The translations under genes were made by a program, and so were the position numbers. The notes under the pieces were generated by a model. The model searched no databases and was not told the DNA's origin. It worked only from the letters and a program-made list of their open reading frames with translations. Of a stretch of 64,000 nt of DNA, positions 17,668 through 27,217 are shown piece after piece. Every line of letters starts with the position of its first letter. Position 1 is the stretch's first letter. This stretch comes from Bradyrhizobium sp. SRL28 (GTDB lineage Bacteria; Pseudomonadota; Alphaproteobacteria; Rhizobiales; Xanthobacteraceae): assembly GCF_018596315.1 (NCBI RefSeq), contig NZ_JAHEAG010000002.1:620001-684000 (forward strand), in the 5' to 3' direction.

Positions 17668-20259
17668 ATGAATCAAGCAAAAGCACCGAGATCGTTGCGG
17701 TTTGAGGTGGCGATCAACTCGGTCGGTCAGACGACTGAAAGCAATTCCGGCAAAAAGGTTTCCGCGGTTGCGGGCCTCATTGCGGTTGCGTCGTTTTCCG
17801 GCGCCGAAGCGCAGCAATCAAACCTCCCGCCGGTGACGGTCGATGCCCCGGTCGCTCGCCCGCGTCCTGCCGCTTCAAAGCCTTCGCCGGACCAGCTCCG
17901 CGCCCGCAGTGCGCTGCGCCGCGCCGCCCGTCGCACGCAGCCGGCGCAGGTCGCCGCCGTGCCGTTCCCCAACGCTGGCGGGCTCAACGCCGACCGCGAT
18001 CCCTACGCAAACCCGGCAGCGCCCTACATGGCCACCCGGGTGCAGGCGTCCGGCAAATTTCCCGAGCCGATCCTCAACACGCCAAAATCGATCACGGTGC
18101 TGACAAAGGATGTTCTGGCTGACCAGAACTCGACCACCCTGAAGTCGGCCGTGCTGAACACGGCCGGCGTCACGCTCGGCACCGGCGAGGGCGGCAATGC
18201 CTTCGGCGACCGCTTCTTCATCCGCGGCTTCGACGCACGCAACGACATCTTCCTCGATGGCGTCCGCGATGCCGGCGTCAGCGTCCGCGAGAACTTCTTC
18301 ACCGAGCAGGTCGAGATTCTGCGCGGTCCGGGCTCGTCATTTGCGGGCCGTGGCACCACCGGCGGCGCGATCAACATCGTCACGAAGCAGGCGACGACCG
18401 AGAAGAGCTTCTACAACATGGACACCACGTTCGGTACCGACCACACCAAGCGGGTCGTGCTCGACGTCAACCAGGTGATCAGCCCGACGCTGGCAATTCG
18501 CGCGGGCGGGTTGTTCCAGGACGCCGGCGTCGCCGGTCGCGACTATATCAAGGACGATCGCGACGGCGGCTTCGTGGCGGCGAAGTGGACCCCGCTCGAC
18601 ACCGTGAAGCTTTACGCGAACTACATCCACACCAATCTGCATGGTTTGCCGGATTTCGGCGTGCCGTATTATCGGCCCGGATCGATCGGGTCCGGCAGCC
18701 AGCAATTTACCAGCACTGCCGGTGGGCCATTCCCGGATTTCGGCGCCAGCCGCAACAATTTCTACGGTTTCGTCAATCGCGACTATTACAGCATCAAGCA
18801 GGACATCGGTACGGTAGGCGGCGAGGTTTCAATTACGCCGGACCTGACGTTGAGCAACAAGACCAGAATGCAGCGCTCGGTGCTCGATTACATCGGAACG
18901 CTCCCCAAGGCGCCGATTACGACGAATGCAAATTCCGCGCTTTGGACGCTCAGCGCCAATCCGCAGAGCCGCTATCAGGTGACCGAAAACATCGCCAATC
19001 AGACCGAAGCGACCTACAAGTTCAACGTTGGCGGCTGGAAGAATACGGTATTGGGCGGCGTCGAAGTCTCGCGCGAGATTGCGAGCATCGACAAATATGC
19101 GGGTCTCACCTCGGAAGCACTGCCGGGCTTCGGAGCACCGAGCGGAAGCGTGACCGGCGTGAATGTCTTTAATCCGCAGTTCACATTTGCGAACATCAGC
19201 CCTAATCCGACGTGGGCCGGCCTGCCGACAAAGATCGCCGTCGATACCAAGAGCGTTTATTTGATCGACACTGCCAACTACAACGATTTCGTCATCCTCA
19301 ACGGTGGCATCCGCTACGACGATTACAACATCAAGGTCAGCGGCTTCGGTACGCAAAACAACATTGCTAACACTTTCTCGGCGCAGGAACAGCAATACGG
19401 ATTGCCGAATTTCAACCTTGGCCTCACCCTCAAGCCGATGCCGATCGGCAGCGTCTACGCTGCCTATGCGACTTCATCTAATCCGGTGGGCGCCGAATTC
19501 GATGGTACCAGCGCCGCGTATGGCGGCCTCGCACCCGCGCTCAATGGCAATCCCAATCAGATTTTTGGGCCGGAAAAGAACAAGGCCATCGAAGTCGGTA
19601 CCAAATGGGAGCTGTTTGACCGCCATTTGCTGGTGACGGCGGCATTGTTCCAGACCGAAAAGGAAAACGCGCGCGAATCGCGCAACGTCAACAGCGTTGC
19701 GGCCGCGAACGCGGTTCCGGGCTGCTCGTATAACCTGCCGGCGGGGTCAGGCAACGTGTCCTGTATCACCGCAGGCGCGGCCTATCGGATCCGGGGCATC
19801 GATCTCGGCGTCGGCGGCAAGATCACCGACAAATGGAGCGTGTTCGGCGGCATGGTGCTGATGCAGTCCGAAGTGACGAAGTCGCTTGCTCCGTCGCCGC
19901 AGCCGCTGCTTTTCCCGACCAACGTTGGTCTCAAGCTTGCCAACGTCGCGCACCAGTCGTTCAGCATGCTCACGAAGTACCAGCTCACCGACGTCTGGGA
20001 GATCGGTGGGCAGGCAGTGTATCGCTCGAAGATGTACGGCGGAACGTTGCTCGCCGCGAACCAGGGCACTGAGCTGCCGAGCTACTGGCGGTTTGACACC
20101 TTCGTCGAGGCGAAGATCAATCAGAACTGGAAGGCGAAACTGTTCGTCGCCAATCTCACCAACAAGCTCTACTACGACGCGCTCTATCAGAGCGCGACCC
20201 CGTTCGTGTTCGTCGCGCCGGGCCGGAGCGTGAGCATGGTGCTCTCGGCACGGTTCTAG
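17668..20259 (+). CDS. TonB-dependent siderophore receptor
   Basis: An 863-residue outer-membrane receptor. A long N-terminal leader ends at about GAEA-QQ. A TonB-box-like LPPVTVDAP follows, then a Pro/Arg-rich linker (about 60-100). The plug domain runs from about 125 (PKSITVLTKDVLADQ...DRFFIRGFDARNDIFLDGVRD...VEILRGPGSSFAGRGTTGGAINIVTK is its hallmark, read in pieces). The 22-strand barrel ends in FVFVAPGRSVSMVLSARF with a terminal Phe. It resembles Fiu/FpvA-type ferric siderophore receptors of the catecholate group. It lies directly upstream of piuC, exbB, exbD and tonB, so it probably has its own dedicated energy system. Iron regulation is expected. Confidence 0.92.
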   Translation: MNQAKAPRSLRFEVAINSVGQTTESNSGKKVSAVAGLIAVASFSGAEAQQSNLPPVTVDAPVARPRPAASKPSPDQLRARSALRRAARRTQPAQVAAVPFPNAGGLNADRDPYANPAAPYMATRVQASGKFPEPILNTPKSITVLTKDVLADQNSTTLKSAVLNTAGVTLGTGEGGNAFGDRFFIRGFDARNDIFLDGVRDAGVSVRENFFTEQVEILRGPGSSFAGRGTTGGAINIVTKQATTEKSFYNMDTTFGTDHTKRVVLDVNQVISPTLAIRAGGLFQDAGVAGRDYIKDDRDGGFVAAKWTPLDTVKLYANYIHTNLHGLPDFGVPYYRPGSIGSGSQQFTSTAGGPFPDFGASRNNFYGFVNRDYYSIKQDIGTVGGEVSITPDLTLSNKTRMQRSVLDYIGTLPKAPITTNANSALWTLSANPQSRYQVTENIANQTEATYKFNVGGWKNTVLGGVEVSREIASIDKYAGLTSEALPGFGAPSGSVTGVNVFNPQFTFANISPNPTWAGLPTKIAVDTKSVYLIDTANYNDFVILNGGIRYDDYNIKVSGFGTQNNIANTFSAQEQQYGLPNFNLGLTLKPMPIGSVYAAYATSSNPVGAEFDGTSAAYGGLAPALNGNPNQIFGPEKNKAIEVGTKWELFDRHLLVTAALFQTEKENARESRNVNSVAAANAVPGCSYNLPAGSGNVSCITAGAAYRIRGIDLGVGGKITDKWSVFGGMVLMQSEVTKSLAPSPQPLLFPTNVGLKLANVAHQSFSMLTKYQLTDVWEIGGQAVYRSKMYGGTLLAANQGTELPSYWRFDTFVEAKINQNWKAKLFVANLTNKLYYDALYQSATPFVFVAPGRSVSMVLSARF

Positions 20260-20283
20260 ACAAATTCTAAGGATGCAGGTGGA

Positions 20284-20973
20284 ATGCTGATCTGCATCCC
20301 CAATGTGCTGTGCAAGGATGATGTGGCGGATTTCCGCCGCATCATGGACACTTCCAGCTGGGAGGACGGCCGCTCTACCGCCGGCGCCCAATCCGCGCTG
20401 GTGAAGAGGAACGAGCAGCTTCCGCCGGACAGCGATGTCGCGCGCACGCTCGGCAATCGCGTGCTTTCGGCGCTCACCGCCAGTCCGAGATTCATATCGG
20501 CGGCGATCCCGCTGCAGATCTTTCCGCCGCTATTTAATCGCTACGTGGCCTCCGGCGGGCACCATTTCGGCCTCCATGTCGACAACGCGGTGAGGGGAGA
20601 TCGTCTCACCGGCCAGCGGATCCGGACCGACCTGTCGGTGACGCTGTTTCTGTCGGAGCCGGACGAGTATGATGGGGGCGAGCTGGTGGTTGAAGATCTC
20701 TATGGTTCCCAGGAAATCAAACTCGCGGCCGGGGACCTCGTGCTTTATCCTGCTTCTAGTTTGCATCTGGTCACGCCGGTCACACGAGGTATGCGTGTGG
20801 CATCTTTTTTCTGGCTGCAGAGCATGGTACGGGATGCTCACGCCCGCAGCCTGATCTTCGATCTCGATACTGCGATCCAGGCCCTTGTAGAGCGGCTGGG
20901 GCGAGACGACCCTGAAACGGTCAAATTGACCGGTATCTATCACAACCTGATCCGCTACTGGGCCGAAGTATGA
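20284..20973 (+). CDS. piuC: PKHD-type Fe(II)/2-oxoglutarate hydroxylase, PiuC
   Basis: A 229-residue dioxygenase of the PiuC/YbiX family. The iron ligands are His98 and Asp100 ([13 protein letters not shown]) and His161 ([13 protein letters not shown]), with Arg168 placed to bind 2-oxoglutarate. The length is normal. These enzymes are nearly always encoded next to TonB-dependent siderophore receptors and are iron-regulated; the substrate is not firmly known. It starts 24 bp after the receptor stop and its stop overlaps the exbB start (ATGA), so it is part of one operon. Confidence 0.9.
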   Translation: MLICIPNVLCKDDVADFRRIMDTSSWEDGRSTAGAQSALVKRNEQLPPDSDVARTLGNRVLSALTASPRFISAAIPLQIFPPLFNRYVASGGHHFGLHVDNAVRGDRLTGQRIRTDLSVTLFLSEPDEYDGGELVVEDLYGSQEIKLAAGDLVLYPASSLHLVTPVTRGMRVASFFWLQSMVRDAHARSLIFDLDTAIQALVERLGRDDPETVKLTGIYHNLIRYWAEV

Positions 20974-21926
20974 AGAACATGTTTCTATCTCGATCTCGCG
21001 TGATGACATTTGCGGTGATCTCCGCGCTGGCGATGCTGTCGCTGGCGGCGCCGTCGTCGGCCCAGCAGAATGCCACTCCTGCATCGCCGTCCGCGCCTGT
21101 GGCCCAGCAGGCGCCCGCTGTGTCGCAGCCTCCAGCTGCGCTGCCCCCAGCAGCGGCTGCGCCTTCGGATGCCGTCGCCACGCCGGCGGAGCGCGAGGCC
21201 AAATTGCTGAAGGCCGCCACCGCCGAACTCAAGGAATTGTCGCCCTGGACGATGTTCAAGTCGGCCGACGTGGTGGTCAAGGCGGTCATGATCGGCCTTG
21301 CCTTTGCGTCGCTGGTGACCTGGACCATCTTCATCGCCAAGATGCTCGAGCTGGCGGTCGTTCAGCGCAAGGTACGCTCGGCGTTGGCCAAGATCGCCGA
21401 CGCGCGGTCGCTGGCGGAAGCGCAATTCGCGCTGGGCGCCAAGGGCAGTGTGCTGGCGTCCTTCCTTGCGGCGGCGATGCGCGAGGCGCGGCTGTCGGCG
21501 GGCATATCGAGCGACGCCGGCATCAAGGAGCGCGCCGCTTCCAGTTTCGCCGAAATCGTGCGCGCCGAGGCGCGTCGGGTCCGGCTCGGCATGGGCCTGT
21601 TGGCAACCATCGGCGCGACGTCGCCCTTCGTCGGACTGTTCGGCACCGTCTGGGGCATCATGAACAGCTTCATCGGCATTTCTAAATCGCAGACCACGAA
21701 CCTCGCCGTGGTGGCGCCCGGCATCGCCGAAGCGTTGCTGGCCACCGCCATCGGCCTGGTCGCGGCAATCCCCGCCGTCATCATCTACAATCACTTCTCG
21801 CGCGTTACCAAAGGCTACCTTGAACTGGTCAACCGCGCGTCAGGCGCCGCGGGGCGGCTATTGTCGCGCGATCTCGACCGTACCCATGTCAGCGGCGGGC
21901 AGCGCTCCCGCGGAGCAGCGGAGTAG
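20970..21926 (+). CDS. exbB: TonB-system energiser ExbB
   Basis: A 318-residue inner-membrane protein of the proton channel that powers TonB. The N-terminus is a cleavable-looking signal followed by a Gln/Pro/Ala-rich extension (residues about 30-75) that short ExbB proteins lack. The MotA/TolQ/ExbB core follows: TM1 near [18 protein letters not shown], the cytoplasmic loop, and the final two TMs ([22 protein letters not shown] and [23 protein letters not shown], given as separate helices). It overlaps piuC by 4 bp and is 3 bp from exbD. Confidence 0.93.
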   Translation: MKNMFLSRSRVMTFAVISALAMLSLAAPSSAQQNATPASPSAPVAQQAPAVSQPPAALPPAAAAPSDAVATPAEREAKLLKAATAELKELSPWTMFKSADVVVKAVMIGLAFASLVTWTIFIAKMLELAVVQRKVRSALAKIADARSLAEAQFALGAKGSVLASFLAAAMREARLSAGISSDAGIKERAASSFAEIVRAEARRVRLGMGLLATIGATSPFVGLFGTVWGIMNSFIGISKSQTTNLAVVAPGIAEALLATAIGLVAAIPAVIIYNHFSRVTKGYLELVNRASGAAGRLLSRDLDRTHVSGGQRSRGAAE

Positions 21927-21929
21927 GCG

Positions 21930-22400
21930 ATGGGCGCGTCGCTCGCAGACACCGACGTCGATGACGACAGCGATTTTGCGGAATCGCACGAGATCAACGT
22001 CACGCCATTCATCGATGTCATTCTCGTTCTGCTGATCATCTTCATGGTCGCGGCGCCGCTATCGACCGTCGACTTGCCGATCGATTTGCCGACCTCGACC
22101 GCGACCCCGCAGAAGAAGCCGGACAAGCCGACCTATGTCAGCATCAAGCCGGATCTCTCGGTTGCGATCGGGGAAAATATGGTCAAGCGCGTCGACCTGG
22201 TGCGCTCGCTCGATGCGATGCCAGACGCAAGCAAGGAGCGCCACATCTTCCTGCGCGCCGATCGCGCGGTGCCCTATGGCGAATTGATGGACGTTCTCGA
22301 AATCCTGCGCGCCGGCGGCTATTCCAAGCTCAAGCTGGTGGCGCTCGAAGGCGTTCCAGATGGAGCGGCGTCGCAAGCAGCGGCGCCGGCAAAACCTTGA
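21930..22400 (+). CDS. exbD: TonB-system biopolymer transport protein ExbD
   Basis: A 156-residue protein with one N-terminal TM. The essential membrane Asp lies in HEINVTPFIDVILVLLIIF, and the periplasmic domain follows (PTYVSIKPDLSVAIGENMV; YGELMDVLEILRAGGYSKLK). ExbD sits inside the ExbB ring and carries the proton. The first 20 residues are unusually acidic (DTDVDDDSDFAESHE). The stop overlaps the TTG start of the tonB gene. Confidence 0.93.
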   Translation: MGASLADTDVDDDSDFAESHEINVTPFIDVILVLLIIFMVAAPLSTVDLPIDLPTSTATPQKKPDKPTYVSIKPDLSVAIGENMVKRVDLVRSLDAMPDASKERHIFLRADRAVPYGELMDVLEILRAGGYSKLKLVALEGVPDGAASQAAAPAKP

Positions 22401-23188
22401 CCGGTCTCGACGAGCAAAAGCCATCCCGGCGGCTCTGGATTTCTGCCGCAGTGATCGCGCTCGCGCTTCACGTCGGCGGCGCGGCGCTGGCGATTGCGCA
22501 TTTGCAGACCGAGGAAGCCGATGACGCGCTCGGCGCAACGGCGATCGAGATCGGACTCGAAATGGCCGCCGTGCGCCGTGAGGTGACCGACCTGCCGCCG
22601 GGTCCGGACACCGATGCTTCGGCAGCGTCGCCCCAACTCGCCGAGCAACAGGCAGAGGTGAAGGAAACCGACCTGCCGCAGGACAAGCCGACGGAGCCCG
22701 AAGAGGCCGACCGGGTGGTGACGGAGAACGAGTCGAAAAAGCCCAAAGAGGACGATCCGAAGATCGCGGCGGTGCAGACGCAGGCATCCACCGAGTCGAT
22801 TGCGGCCGAAGCCACCGCGACGCCGAGTTCCGAGGAAATGCCGGAAGGACAGCGTTCCGTTGCGCCGGTGATTGGCACCGGCGAGAGCGCCCGACGTGCG
22901 CGCGCGACCTGGCAGAAGGAGCTGGTCGCGCATCTCGACAAGCACAAGCGCTATCCTAAGGAACGGCAGCAAAAATCCGCCGAGATCCAGATTCGCTTCA
23001 CGCTCAATCGGATGGGCCACGTGCTCTCGACCGATATCGAAAAGGGCTCGGGCGATCCGGCCTTCGACGAAGCGGCGCTGGCGATGGTGCGGCGCTCCGA
23101 TCCGGTGCCGATGCCGCCGCCTGTCATCGCCGACGAAGGCCTGACCTTCACCCTGCCGGTGATCTTCCGCGTCAAGACCAAGAGCTGA
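22397..23188 (+). CDS. tonB: TonB family energy-transducing protein
   Basis: A 263-residue protein that starts at TTG 22397, overlapping the exbD stop (TTGA). The N-terminal TM includes a His (LWISAAVIALALHVGGAALA). A long acidic Pro/Glu/Lys-rich spacer (about 50-165) spans the periplasm. The TonB C-terminal domain follows from about 175 (WQKELVAHLDKHKRYPKERQ; IRFTLNRMGHVLSTDIEKGSG; LPVIFRVKTKS). It completes the receptor-piuC-exbB-exbD-tonB module. The TTG start with overlap suggests translation depends on exbD. Confidence 0.92.
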   Translation: MTGLDEQKPSRRLWISAAVIALALHVGGAALAIAHLQTEEADDALGATAIEIGLEMAAVRREVTDLPPGPDTDASAASPQLAEQQAEVKETDLPQDKPTEPEEADRVVTENESKKPKEDDPKIAAVQTQASTESIAAEATATPSSEEMPEGQRSVAPVIGTGESARRARATWQKELVAHLDKHKRYPKERQQKSAEIQIRFTLNRMGHVLSTDIEKGSGDPAFDEAALAMVRRSDPVPMPPPVIADEGLTFTLPVIFRVKTKS

Positions 23189-23211
23189 CGCCCGCGCCTT
23201 GTCCTGGAGCC

Positions 23212-23316
23212 GTAGCCCGGATGAGCGCAGCGACATCCGGGGGCGGTGCTAGCCAGATAAAATAGCCGTTTGTTTGTCACCGCTGTTCCCGGGGTCGCTT
23301 CGCTCGCCCGGGCTAC
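23212..23316. repeat. Dispersed palindromic repeat
   Basis: GTAGCCCGG (23212-23220) pairs with CCGGGCTAC (23308-23316), with further inner pairing (GCGCAGCG/CGCTTCGC, CATCCGGG/CCCGGGG, imperfect). It fills the gap between the convergent tonB and aldehyde dehydrogenase genes. It shares its GTAGCCCGGATG start with the repeat at 33519. Confidence 0.75.
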
Positions 23317-23325
23317 AGGTTTGGT

Positions 23326-24777
23326 CTAGATTGGATAATGCTGTGGTCCGGTCTCGATCGTGATCCAGCGCAGCTCCGTGAATTCGGCAATGCCGGCCTT
23401 GCCGCCGAAGCGGCCATAGCCCGACGCCTTGACGCCGCCGAACGGCATTTGCGCCTCGTCGTGAACGGTGGGGCCGTTGACATGGCAGATGCCGGAATCG
23501 ATCCGCTTGGCGACCTCGAAAGCGCGGGCGATGTCGCGTCCGAATACGGCGGCTGATAGCCCGTATTCGGTGTCATTGGCGACACGCACGGCTTCGTCCA
23601 CACCGTTGACGCGCACGACGCAGACCACCGGCCCGAACGACTCCTCGCCGTAGATGCGCATCGACGAGTTGACGCCGTCGATGACAGTTGCCGACATCAG
23701 CGTGCCCTCGCTGCGTCCGCCCGCGACCACCTTGGCGCCCTTGCTGACGGCGTCGTTGATCAGGGCCTGGATGCGGGCCGCGGCATCGGTGCCGATCAAG
23801 GATCCCAGCGGCGCATTGCCCTTGCGCGGATCGCCGGCGACCAGCGATCCGGCCTTCGCCGCAAGTTTTGTCACGAAGGCGTCGGCAGTCTTCTCGTCGA
23901 CGACAAGGCGCTCGGTCGACATGCAGATCTGGCCCTGGTTCATGAAGGCGCCGAACGCAGCCGCGGCCACCGCTGCATCGATGTCGGCATCGTCGAGCAC
24001 GATCATCGGTGCCTTGCCGCCGAGTTCGAGCAGCGCCGGCTTGAGATATTTCGCTGCGACCTGCGCGATGATGCGGCCGACTCGCGTCGAGCCGGTGAAA
24101 TTGACCCGGCGGACGGCGGGATGGCCGATCAGCATTTCGATCAGGGCAGGGGCGTCTTCCGGCGCATTGGTGATGACATTGAGGACGCCCGGCGGCAGGC
24201 CGGCGTCGCGCAGGCATTCGGCGATCAGCCGGTGCGTGCCCGGGCAGATTTCGGAGGCCTTCAGCACCACGGTGTTGCCGCAGGCGAGCGGCAGCGCGAT
24301 GGCGCGGACGCCGAGAATGACCGGTGCGTTCCAGGGCGCCATGCTCAGCACCACGCCCGCGGGCTGGCGCACCGCCATCGCGATGCAGCCCGGCTTGTCC
24401 GAGGGGATGACCTCGCCCGAAATCTGCGTGGTCATGGCGGCGGCCTCGCGCAGCATGCCGGCGGCGAGGTGAACGTTGAAGCCGGCCCAGCCGGCGGTCG
24501 CCCCGGTTTCGGCTGCCATCAGTTCGATGAATTGCGGGGCCTTCGACGCCAGAAGATCGGCGGCCTTCAGCAGGATCGCGCGCCGGGCATTCGGGCCGGT
24601 GGCGGACCATGCCGGGAAGGCGGCTGCGGCGGTATCGGCCGCGCGCTTCGCATCCGCGATCTGGGCCGCAGCGGCGCGGCTTGCGATGTCGCCCGTGACC
24701 GGGTTGAGCCGATCGAACGTCGCGCCGTTCGACGCCGGGACATCCTTGCTCTCGAGCAGCAGTGTGATTTCGTACAT
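23326..24777 (-). CDS. NAD-dependent aldehyde dehydrogenase
   Basis: A 483-residue enzyme that oxidises an aldehyde to its acid. The catalytic Cys is in NQGQICMSTERLVVDE and the general base Glu in LLELGGKAPMIVLDDA. The nucleotide-binding loop is NFTGSTRVGRIIAQ. The overall sequence leans towards the vanillin/salicylaldehyde (aromatic aldehyde) dehydrogenase group. It is the last gene of the Liv-type operon, 22 bp after livF, with AAAGGAG upstream of the ATG. The context suggests the importer brings in a compound that yields an aldehyde, perhaps aromatic; the substrate is inferred. Confidence 0.9.
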   Translation of the reverse strand: MYEITLLLESKDVPASNGATFDRLNPVTGDIASRAAAAQIADAKRAADTAAAAFPAWSATGPNARRAILLKAADLLASKAPQFIELMAAETGATAGWAGFNVHLAAGMLREAAAMTTQISGEVIPSDKPGCIAMAVRQPAGVVLSMAPWNAPVILGVRAIALPLACGNTVVLKASEICPGTHRLIAECLRDAGLPPGVLNVITNAPEDAPALIEMLIGHPAVRRVNFTGSTRVGRIIAQVAAKYLKPALLELGGKAPMIVLDDADIDAAVAAAAFGAFMNQGQICMSTERLVVDEKTADAFVTKLAAKAGSLVAGDPRKGNAPLGSLIGTDAAARIQALINDAVSKGAKVVAGGRSEGTLMSATVIDGVNSSMRIYGEESFGPVVCVVRVNGVDEAVRVANDTEYGLSAAVFGRDIARAFEVAKRIDSGICHVNGPTVHDEAQMPFGGVKASGYGRFGGKAGIAEFTELRWITIETGPQHYPI

Positions 24778-24799
24778 GGCTTTCTCCTTTGGCGTGGCG

Positions 24800-25534
24800 C
24801 TACGATGATGGTGCGGCGGCGGGCGCTGGGCCGCCGAGATAGGCGCGCTGGACGGCGGGATCGGATTTCAGATGATCGGCGGTGCCGTGCCCGACGATGA
24901 TGCCGTTTTCGAGCACATAGCCGCGGTCGGCGATCCGCAGGCTCTCTTGCGCGTTCTGTTCCACGAGCAGAAGTCCCACGCCGGCCTCGCGCACCCTTCG
25001 CAGGGTTGCGAACAACTCCTGCACCATCGCGGGCGAAAGCCCGAGCGACGGCTCGTCGAGCAAAAGGATATCCGGATTGGACATCAGCGCACGGCCGATC
25101 GCGAGCATCTGCTGTTCGCCGCCGCTCATGGTGCGCGCGATCTGGGCGGCGCGTTCGCGCAGGCGCGGAAACAGCCCGAGCACCTGTTCGCGCCGGGCGG
25201 CTTCGCCGTCACGGGCGCGCTTCGGGTTGGCGCCGAGCAGGAGATTTTCCTTCACCGTCAGGTCACCGAAGATGCCGCGCCCTTCGGGCACCAGCGCAAG
25301 TCCGCTTTCGACAATCTCATGTGCCGGGAGTGCCGAGATATCGCGGCCGCCGAGGCTCACTTGCTTGCCAGGAAGCGTTCGCACGACGCCCGCGATGGCT
25401 TTCAGCAGCGAGGTCTTGCCCGCGCCGTTGGCGCCGAGGATCGTCACGATCTCGCCGCGCCCGACGTTAAGTGCGACGCCGTCGAGCGCGCGATGCTGGC
25501 CATAGGCCAGGCTGAGATTTCTGACCTCAAGCAT
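24800..25534 (-). CDS. livF: Branched-chain-type ABC transporter ATPase LivF
   Basis: A 244-residue ATPase. Walker A is GANGAGKTS, the signature is MSGGEQQMLAIGRA, Walker B is ILLLDEPSLGLSPAMV, and the LivF-type LLVEQNAQ H-region follows. It pairs with LivG on the inner face of the LivHM permease. Its start overlaps the end of livG by 8 bp. The substrate of the whole importer cannot be read from this subunit. Confidence 0.92.
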   Translation of the reverse strand: MLEVRNLSLAYGQHRALDGVALNVGRGEIVTILGANGAGKTSLLKAIAGVVRTLPGKQVSLGGRDISALPAHEIVESGLALVPEGRGIFGDLTVKENLLLGANPKRARDGEAARREQVLGLFPRLRERAAQIARTMSGGEQQMLAIGRALMSNPDILLLDEPSLGLSPAMVQELFATLRRVREAGVGLLLVEQNAQESLRIADRGYVLENGIIVGHGTADHLKSDPAVQRAYLGGPAPAAAPSS

Positions 25535-26276
25535 CGGCAGCCACCCCGCCGAGATAGGCCTTCACGACGGCCGCATCGCTCAGAACATCAGCGGTTGCGC
25601 CTTCGGCGATCTTGCGGCCGCTGCTCATCACCACACAGCGATCGCACAGCGCGCGCACCGCATTCATCACATGCTCGACCAGCACGATGGTGATGCCATC
25701 AGCCTTCAACGACCGGATCAAGTCGATGCCGATCATGAGTTCGGACGGATTTAAGCCCGCGAGCCATTCGTCGAGCAGCAGCAGCCGCGGCTTGGCGGCG
25801 AGGGCGCGTGCAAGCTCCAGGCGCTTGCGGTCGATATAGGTGAGGTCAGCCGCCGGCCGCCGGTCGTGCCCGGCAAGCCCGACGCGATCAAGGAGCGTGT
25901 CGATCCGCCTTTCGGCCTCAGCGGCTGGCAGATGCGGCTTCTGGAACGCCAGACCCGCCCTGATGTTCTCCCGGCAATCCATACCGTCGAGCACGCGGAC
26001 GAGCTGAAATGTCCGCGCCAGGCCAAGCCGCGCGATCCGGTACGAGGCAAGGCCCGCGATGTCCCGGCCCATCAGGCGGATGGTGCCGGCATCGGGACGC
26101 AGCACGCCCGACATCAAATTGAGCGCCGTCGTCTTGCCGGACCCGTTGGGGCCGAGCAGGCCCATGATATCACCTTGCCCGACCGCAAAGCCGAGGTCGT
26201 TGACCGCGACCAGCCCGCCGAACGCGCGCCGCAGGCCGCCGACTTCGAGCACCGGTGTTCCGCTTTCGCGGCTCAT
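25527..26276 (-). CDS. livG: Branched-chain-type ABC transporter ATPase LivG
   Basis: A 249-residue ATPase beginning at ATG 26276, in ATGA overlap with livM; an open frame beyond it is livM antisense to frame. Walker A is GPNGSGKTT and Walker B is LLLLDEWLAGLNP. The ABC signature is degenerate: LTYIDRKRLELARAL stands where LSxGxxRRLEIARAL is usual. I recall this variant from a subgroup of Liv-type ATPases, so it is probably not a defect. The C-terminal LivG extension ends in AVVKAYLGG. Confidence 0.9.
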   Translation of the reverse strand: MSRESGTPVLEVGGLRRAFGGLVAVNDLGFAVGQGDIMGLLGPNGSGKTTALNLMSGVLRPDAGTIRLMGRDIAGLASYRIARLGLARTFQLVRVLDGMDCRENIRAGLAFQKPHLPAAEAERRIDTLLDRVGLAGHDRRPAADLTYIDRKRLELARALAAKPRLLLLDEWLAGLNPSELMIGIDLIRSLKADGITIVLVEHVMNAVRALCDRCVVMSSGRKIAEGATADVLSDAAVVKAYLGGVAADA

Positions 26277-27217
26277 GCGGCCACCCGTTGCGTGGTTTTT
26301 CCGCCCGGCGCCGCTGCCAGCTTCTCGAACAATCCCGCGACGCCCCGCGGCAGCATGTAGACGATCAACAGGAAGATGCAGCCGAGGATGATCGTGAACG
26401 TGTTCGGAAAGCGCGCGCTCAGAAGTTCGAACAGCAGCGTCAGCGGCACGGCGCCGAGCACTGGTCCCCACAGCCGGTGCGCGCCGCCGAGCAGCGCCAT
26501 GATCAGCACCTGAAACGAGATCATCGAATTGAAGGCGATCGATGGTTCGATATAGGTCCATCGCGGCGCCATGATCGCGCCGACCAGCGTCATGACCGTG
26601 GCGCTGATCGTGAACAGCGCGACCTTGGCGAAGGTGGTATTGATCCCGCAATGTTTTGCGACGGTCTCATCTTCGCCGATCACGCGCAGCGCAAAGCCTA
26701 AGCGCGAGCGCGCGATCAGCCAGCCCAGCAGGAACACGGCGGCGGTCAGCGCCAGCAGCTGCCAGTAAATATCGGCCTGCGTGATGTCGACGAAGACATA
26801 GCGCCCGAGCACGCGCGATTTGTTGACCTCGAACCAGACCACGAGCTGGCGGATTAGTTCGGTTAGCCCGAACGTGAAGATGACGAAGTAGACGCCGCTC
26901 AGCCGTAGCGTCGAGAGCCCGACAATGGCAGCCAGGATGGCGCCGAGGGCCGCTGCGATCAGCAGCACCAGCGGCCAGGGCAAGATCTCGCCGAGCACGG
27001 CGACGGTATAGGCGCCGACACCGAAGAAGGCGGTCGTTGCCAGCGAGACGTAGCGCGTTGGCCCTGAGAACATGCCCCAGGCCGTCGCCAGCACGGTGTA
27101 CTGCAAGAGGCTGATGGCGAGCGCGAGGTAATAGGCGTTGCCAAGACGCGGCACGAAGGCCAGCAACACAAAGGCCGCCAGGGCGAGGGCGCCAAGGCCT
27201 GCGGTTCGCGCGGTCAT
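26273..27217 (-). CDS. livM: Branched-chain-type ABC permease LivM
   Basis: A 314-residue membrane protein with about nine hydrophobic segments. It contains the family motif around STLRLSGVYFVIFTFGLTEL and RSRLGFALRVIGEDETVAKHCGIN, the cytoplasmic loop that contacts the ATPases. The start overlaps livH by 4 bp (ATGA) and the end overlaps livG. It forms the membrane channel together with LivH. Confidence 0.92.
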   Translation of the reverse strand: MTARTAGLGALALAAFVLLAFVPRLGNAYYLALAISLLQYTVLATAWGMFSGPTRYVSLATTAFFGVGAYTVAVLGEILPWPLVLLIAAALGAILAAIVGLSTLRLSGVYFVIFTFGLTELIRQLVVWFEVNKSRVLGRYVFVDITQADIYWQLLALTAAVFLLGWLIARSRLGFALRVIGEDETVAKHCGINTTFAKVALFTISATVMTLVGAIMAPRWTYIEPSIAFNSMISFQVLIMALLGGAHRLWGPVLGAVPLTLLFELLSARFPNTFTIILGCIFLLIVYMLPRGVAGLFEKLAAAPGGKTTQRVAA

